This document shows positions 61,044 through 64,000 of a stretch of DNA of 64,000 nucleotides, piece after piece. The stretch covers positions 1 to 64,000 of the forward strand of contig JAEETL010000009.1 of NCBI GenBank assembly GCA_016290325.1. The letters run 5' to 3'. This DNA is from Muribaculaceae bacterium (GTDB lineage: Bacteria; Bacteroidota; Bacteroidia; Bacteroidales; Muribaculaceae). The notes under the pieces are model-generated. The model had not been told where the DNA came from. It worked only from the letters and a program-made list of their open reading frames with translations, and did no database searches. Position 1 is the stretch's first letter. The number at the start of each line of letters is the position of its first letter. Both the position numbers and the translations under genes were made by a program.

Positions 61044-61838
61044 ATGAAAAGATTTTTTTATACCATATTGACGCTTACCGCGGTGTTGATGACGTCGTGT
61101 GACGAGATGGATCCTCAGGATCGCCTCATCTATGTGGAGCCGCCTCAAGTGAGCCGTGCTGTGCTCATCGAGGACTTCACGGGGCAATACTGTGTGAACT
61201 GCCCCCGCGCGACCGAGGAAATAGAGCGCCTGGTCGAGGAGTATGGCGACACCACCGTGATCGCTGTTGCTATCCACTCGGGACCATTCAGCAAGAACCA
61301 GGGAGCCTACACGCCGTTATATACGGCTCAAGGCGATGAGTATTTTTCCCATTGGGGACTCTCGGCCCAGCCCGTGGGTCTGGTAGACCGCTTGTTCTCT
61401 TCAACGCCATTTGATTATACCGATTGGGCTGGCGCTGTAAATTATGAGTTGGAGAAGAAAGCTCCTGTTTCTATCATGGTGGAAGCCGAAATGGATGGAG
61501 GGGATAATCTCTGTCATGCCAATGTGGAGGTGATTGGCCTCGATTCAGTCCTTGTCAAGGGTAAATTGCAGGTGTGGCTTGTTGAGGATAGTATCGACAG
61601 TTTCCAGTTGATGCCCAACGGCAGCCGCGAGGAGCATTATAACCACATGCATGTCTTCCGCGCAACGCTCAACGGGGCTTGGGGCGATGACATCAGCGTG
61701 AATCACGGCCAAGTAGTGCAAAAGAGTTACACCTTGCCGATGGATGCCGCTTGGAAGCCCCAGCATTGTTCCATTGTCGCCTTTGTATATGACGAGGAAA
61801 TGGTGAAGCAGGTGGTCAAGTGTAAATTGATATACTAA
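61044..61838 (+). CDS. Omp28-family lipoprotein with CxxC
   Basis: A 264-residue protein. Lipoprotein signal MKRFFYTILTLTAVLMTSC (lipobox Cys 19). A thioredoxin-like N-terminal domain follows: RAVLIEDFTGQYCVNCPRA with CVNC at Cys 50 and 53, and VIAVAIHSGPF, typical of Omp28-related proteins. The C-terminal half is a beta domain (VLVKGKLQVWLVEDSIDSFQLMPNGS). Omp28 was first described in Porphyromonas gingivalis as an outer-membrane adhesin-like lipoprotein; the CxxC suggests a redox role. Located between a DUF6029 barrel and a dockerin protein gene. Confidence 0.9.
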   Translation: MKRFFYTILTLTAVLMTSCDEMDPQDRLIYVEPPQVSRAVLIEDFTGQYCVNCPRATEEIERLVEEYGDTTVIAVAIHSGPFSKNQGAYTPLYTAQGDEYFSHWGLSAQPVGLVDRLFSSTPFDYTDWAGAVNYELEKKAPVSIMVEAEMDGGDNLCHANVEVIGLDSVLVKGKLQVWLVEDSIDSFQLMPNGSREEHYNHMHVFRATLNGAWGDDISVNHGQVVQKSYTLPMDAAWKPQHCSIVAFVYDEEMVKQVVKCKLIY

Positions 61839-61858
61839 CAACAAATTAAAATAGATTT

Positions 61859-62545
61859 ATGAAAAAATTATTTACTTTATTGAGTGTGCTTGCATTGGCG
61901 ACGTGTTCGTTGGTGGCTCAAGACATTGACCAAAACTTTGTGTTTGTCGATGAGAATGAGGAAATTGTTGAAAATGGTGCAACTGTTGTCCGCAACTTGA
62001 TTGAGACCAATGAGGATGGCCTTGAGGTCATCTATTCTGGATTGTCGGTCGCTGACATGGGTGCTGCGCCCAATGTCTATCTCAAGATGAAATACAACAT
62101 CACGCAGATTGACAATGGTTCTTATCAGATTTGTTTCCCAATGACCTGTAACATGCAAACTACCGTTGGCATGTATGAGACGAGCCCGGGACAAGTTAAT
62201 ATGGGTTTACAGGATATCCAAAGCGAGTGGTTCCCCACAGCCGATGGCATGTGTGTAGTTACTCTGTCTATCGAGACCTTTACCAAGAGTCCCGGTTTCC
62301 CTCCGCGATATGAGCATCTGGGTTATGGTCCCTCGGTTACTTTGAAATTTGTCAAGGGTGGTGCTCCCGAACCCCTTAAGGGTGACGTGAACGGTGATGG
62401 CGAGGTCAACATCAGCGATGTGAACGCCATGATTGATTTCATCCTTTTATCATCTAATGATCCCATTGCTGACGTGAACGGTGATGGCGAGGTCAATATC
62501 AGTGATGTGAATGAGGTTATCTCAATCATCCTGAGTAGTATTTGA
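61859..62545 (+). CDS. Secreted protein with C-terminal dockerin-like repeats
   Basis: A 228-residue exported protein. Signal peptide MKKLFTLLSVLALATCSLVAQ; a beta-rich domain of about 150 residues (FVFVDENEEIVENGATVV, then SYQICFPMTCNMQTTVGMYE); then two dockerin-like repeats, GDVNGDGEVNISDVNAMIDFIL and ADVNGDGEVNISDVNEVISIIL. In each the Asp/Asn spacing matches an EF-hand-like calcium loop. It lies 20 bases after the Omp28 lipoprotein gene and 39 bases before an Omp28-like gene, so it belongs to the same operon. No cohesin is encoded in the window. Function unknown. Confidence 0.85.
   Translation: MKKLFTLLSVLALATCSLVAQDIDQNFVFVDENEEIVENGATVVRNLIETNEDGLEVIYSGLSVADMGAAPNVYLKMKYNITQIDNGSYQICFPMTCNMQTTVGMYETSPGQVNMGLQDIQSEWFPTADGMCVVTLSIETFTKSPGFPPRYEHLGYGPSVTLKFVKGGAPEPLKGDVNGDGEVNISDVNAMIDFILLSSNDPIADVNGDGEVNISDVNEVISIILSSI
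62381..62519 (+). repeat. Duplicated dockerin-like coding repeat
   Basis: Two nearly identical 45-50 bp blocks (62381-62433 and 62469-62519) both contain GACGTGAACGGTGATGGCGA, differing at a few third positions. Similar DNA blocks occur at the ends of the two C10 protease genes. Confidence 0.8.
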
Positions 62546-62584
62546 AAAACAGACAATTAACCTTATAAATAAACAATTAAACAC

Positions 62585-64000
62585 ATGAAAAAATCATTAC
62601 TTTTTTTGATGTTGGCAGCTCTGTTGCTCCCTGGAGCAATGAAGGCTCAACTGCCCGCAATGGTTGATTTGCCCGATAATCAGAGGATTATGGGCCATTT
62701 TGACACTGATGCTATTTCAACCGAGGGCATGCGTGTTTCTACTCCGTCATCCGGATTGGTCACCATGGGTGTTATTCTTGACACCGAGGAAGTCGAGATG
62801 TTCACTGGCAGTAAGATTGTCGCTTTTCGTGTAGGTCTCGCTGAGGCAGCCACCATTAGCCGAGTGTTTGTGATTCCTGTTACTCCTGGTGGCGCTTATG
62901 GCACTGTGGTACCCTGGACTTGCAATGCCAGTTCAGCCGGATGGAACACGATAGAACTCGCGACCCCTTATACAATCAATATTCAGGAAGGCGAGAAACT
63001 GCTCATTGGCTTTGACTATCAGCAAACCGAGAGTAATGCTCCGCTATCACTGGTTCAAGAGGGAGATGTCATATATGACACTTACCAGTATAAGAGAGTT
63101 GGCCGCATTCCCATGTGGGCAACCGCTGGATTATCTCCTTATGGCAACCTGTGTCTGCAGTGCATCGTTGAGAACGACAATTTCCCTGAAGTCCTAATCA
63201 GGACCAGTGACTTGGTAAGTGAGAAATATATTAAGAAGGGCAATGACCTCCCATTCTCGTTTGTGACTAAGAATAAAGGCCCCAGGCCCGTCGAAACTGG
63301 TGATGTGACATTTGACATCAAGATTGATGGCGAGACTATGCTCACGGTTACAAATCCAGAACCGCTGACAGGTGATCCAATCACCATCCAGGGAGCAATT
63401 CCCACTGATGGCTTCGAGTCGGGCGAGCATGTCATGACTGTCGTAGCAACGACTCTTGAAGGTGAGGCTATTGATTATGTGAAACCGCTGACCCACAATT
63501 TTGTTGTTTTCAATCAGATATTCCCCCGCCAGAAACACATAATTGAGCAGTTCACTTCGACCTATTGCACTTACTGTCCGCTGGGTAACTCCATGCTTAG
63601 TCTTGTCAAGGCTCAGCGTGATGACGTGATCTGGGTCGGTGTGCATGGCAACTTGGGCAGTGGCGTTGATCCTTACACCACAAACCAAGGCGACAGTATT
63701 ATGGCTTTCATGGGATCGGACAGTTATCCCTCGGCAGCCTTTGACCGTGCTCCAGGTTGGGAAGATGCTAATGTAGTCAATTCTATCGGTTACTATGAGC
63801 AATACCACCAGCAAATCGCTGATGAATTGTGTGATTTCTTTGATGCCCTCGCTGATGAGTCGCCTAATTTCATTTCGATCAAGATTGACCCCAAGGTAAA
63901 TCTTAATACCCGTGAGGCTGTTATCAAGGTATCGGGTGAAATGAGTGACGATTTTGATGCGATCTTGGGAACGGGCAACAAGCTGACGGTTTATTTAACC
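62585..64000 (+). CDS. Omp28-like secreted protein, truncated by window end
   Basis: The ATG at 62585 opens MKKSLLFLMLAALLLPGAMKAQ, a signal peptide, and the frame stays open to the window edge (472 codons seen), so the gene continues beyond. Residues about 40-200 form a beta-rich domain (MGVILDTEEVEMFTGSKIVAFRVG, in part). Around residue 318-345 an Omp28-type thioredoxin motif appears: HIIEQFTSTYCTYCPLGNSML, with CTYC at about 328-331, followed by VIWVGVHGNLG and a PSAAFDR segment in place of the thioredoxin cis-Pro region. It is thus a large protein with Omp28 in its second half. It resembles T9SS cargo, whose tail would be out of view. Confidence 0.85.
   Translation, partial: MKKSLLFLMLAALLLPGAMKAQLPAMVDLPDNQRIMGHFDTDAISTEGMRVSTPSSGLVTMGVILDTEEVEMFTGSKIVAFRVGLAEAATISRVFVIPVTPGGAYGTVVPWTCNASSAGWNTIELATPYTINIQEGEKLLIGFDYQQTESNAPLSLVQEGDVIYDTYQYKRVGRIPMWATAGLSPYGNLCLQCIVENDNFPEVLIRTSDLVSEKYIKKGNDLPFSFVTKNKGPRPVETGDVTFDIKIDGETMLTVTNPEPLTGDPITIQGAIPTDGFESGEHVMTVVATTLEGEAIDYVKPLTHNFVVFNQIFPRQKHIIEQFTSTYCTYCPLGNSMLSLVKAQRDDVIWVGVHGNLGSGVDPYTTNQGDSIMAFMGSDSYPSAAFDRAPGWEDANVVNSIGYYEQYHQQIADELCDFFDALADESPNFISIKIDPKVNLNTREAVIKVSGEMSDDFDAILGTGNKLTVYLT

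Noticed and set aside
61859-62545. Cellulosome component
   Set aside because: The dockerin-like repeats are present, but no cohesin, scaffoldin or glycoside hydrolase is encoded in the window.

Overview
The window is a chromosomal segment from a member of the Bacteroidales, most likely a gut Prevotellaceae or Muribaculaceae relative. Four things support this. Many genes are preceded by the Bacteroidetes-type promoter TTTG-N19..21-TAnnTTTG. There are BspA-like leucine-rich-repeat proteins and C10 (streptopain) proteases ending in dockerin-like GDVNGDGEVNISD modules. There are a T9SS-plug (DUF5103) protein and Omp28 and DUF6029 families. FeoA and FeoB are fused. The genus cannot be resolved by eye. 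All functions below are read from motifs and remembered family features; no database search was run.

Layout. 1-2224: the end of a putative integrated element, with an unrecognised CDS cut by the window edge, a 12-bp periodic repeat and a tyrosine recombinase, lying against the 3' end of a tRNA-Gly(CCC) gene. 2.3-7.8 kb: a leftward run of a small lipoprotein, a pRiA4b ORF-3-like protein, a YigZ/IMPACT protein, FeoAB and TrmN6. 8.1-16.6 kb: a Tyr/Trp- and Ser-rich secreted protein, a FadL-like porin, a divergent MerR/alaS pair, a YrbG-type exchanger and the T9SS-plug protein. 16.6-20.6 kb: a leftward HsdR-N-like / pcrA / nspC operon. 20.7-32.9 kb: a dockerin-like secreted protein, an M64 peptidase, holA, ettA, a lipoprotein and two tandem C10 protease-LRR-dockerin proteins. 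33-38.4 kb: leftward AspT-type transporter, glycerate kinase, coiled-coil lipoprotein, rsmI and an acidic protein.

38.7-42 kb carries clpS-clpA-aat, an N-degron operon (adaptor, unfoldase, N-terminal leucylation enzyme). 42-49.6 kb is leftward: U32 protein, omega-amidase-like nitrilase, acyltransferase, a small protein, YcxB-like protein, THUMP-like methyltransferase and TPR membrane regulator, interrupted by two rightward tRNA-Glu(CTC) genes. 49.9-53 kb holds the most unusual locus: a secreted serpin fused to a TonB C-terminal domain, a REP-like inverted pair, and two paralogous small membrane proteins with a Cys/His cluster, one of which also carries TonB_C. 53-56.9 kb: radical SAM activase, Lys/Glu-rich coiled-coil protein, tgt (lacking the usual zinc cysteines) and an LptF/G permease. 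57-64 kb: a secreted protein with a T9SS-like tail, then a compact operon of TlpA-like thioredoxin, DUF6029 barrel, Omp28 lipoprotein, dockerin protein and a second Omp28-like protein that runs off the window.

Most of the window is ordinary chromosomal housekeeping. Accessory or envelope novelty concentrates at 1-2.2 kb, 27-33 kb, 49.9-53 kb and 58.9-64 kb.
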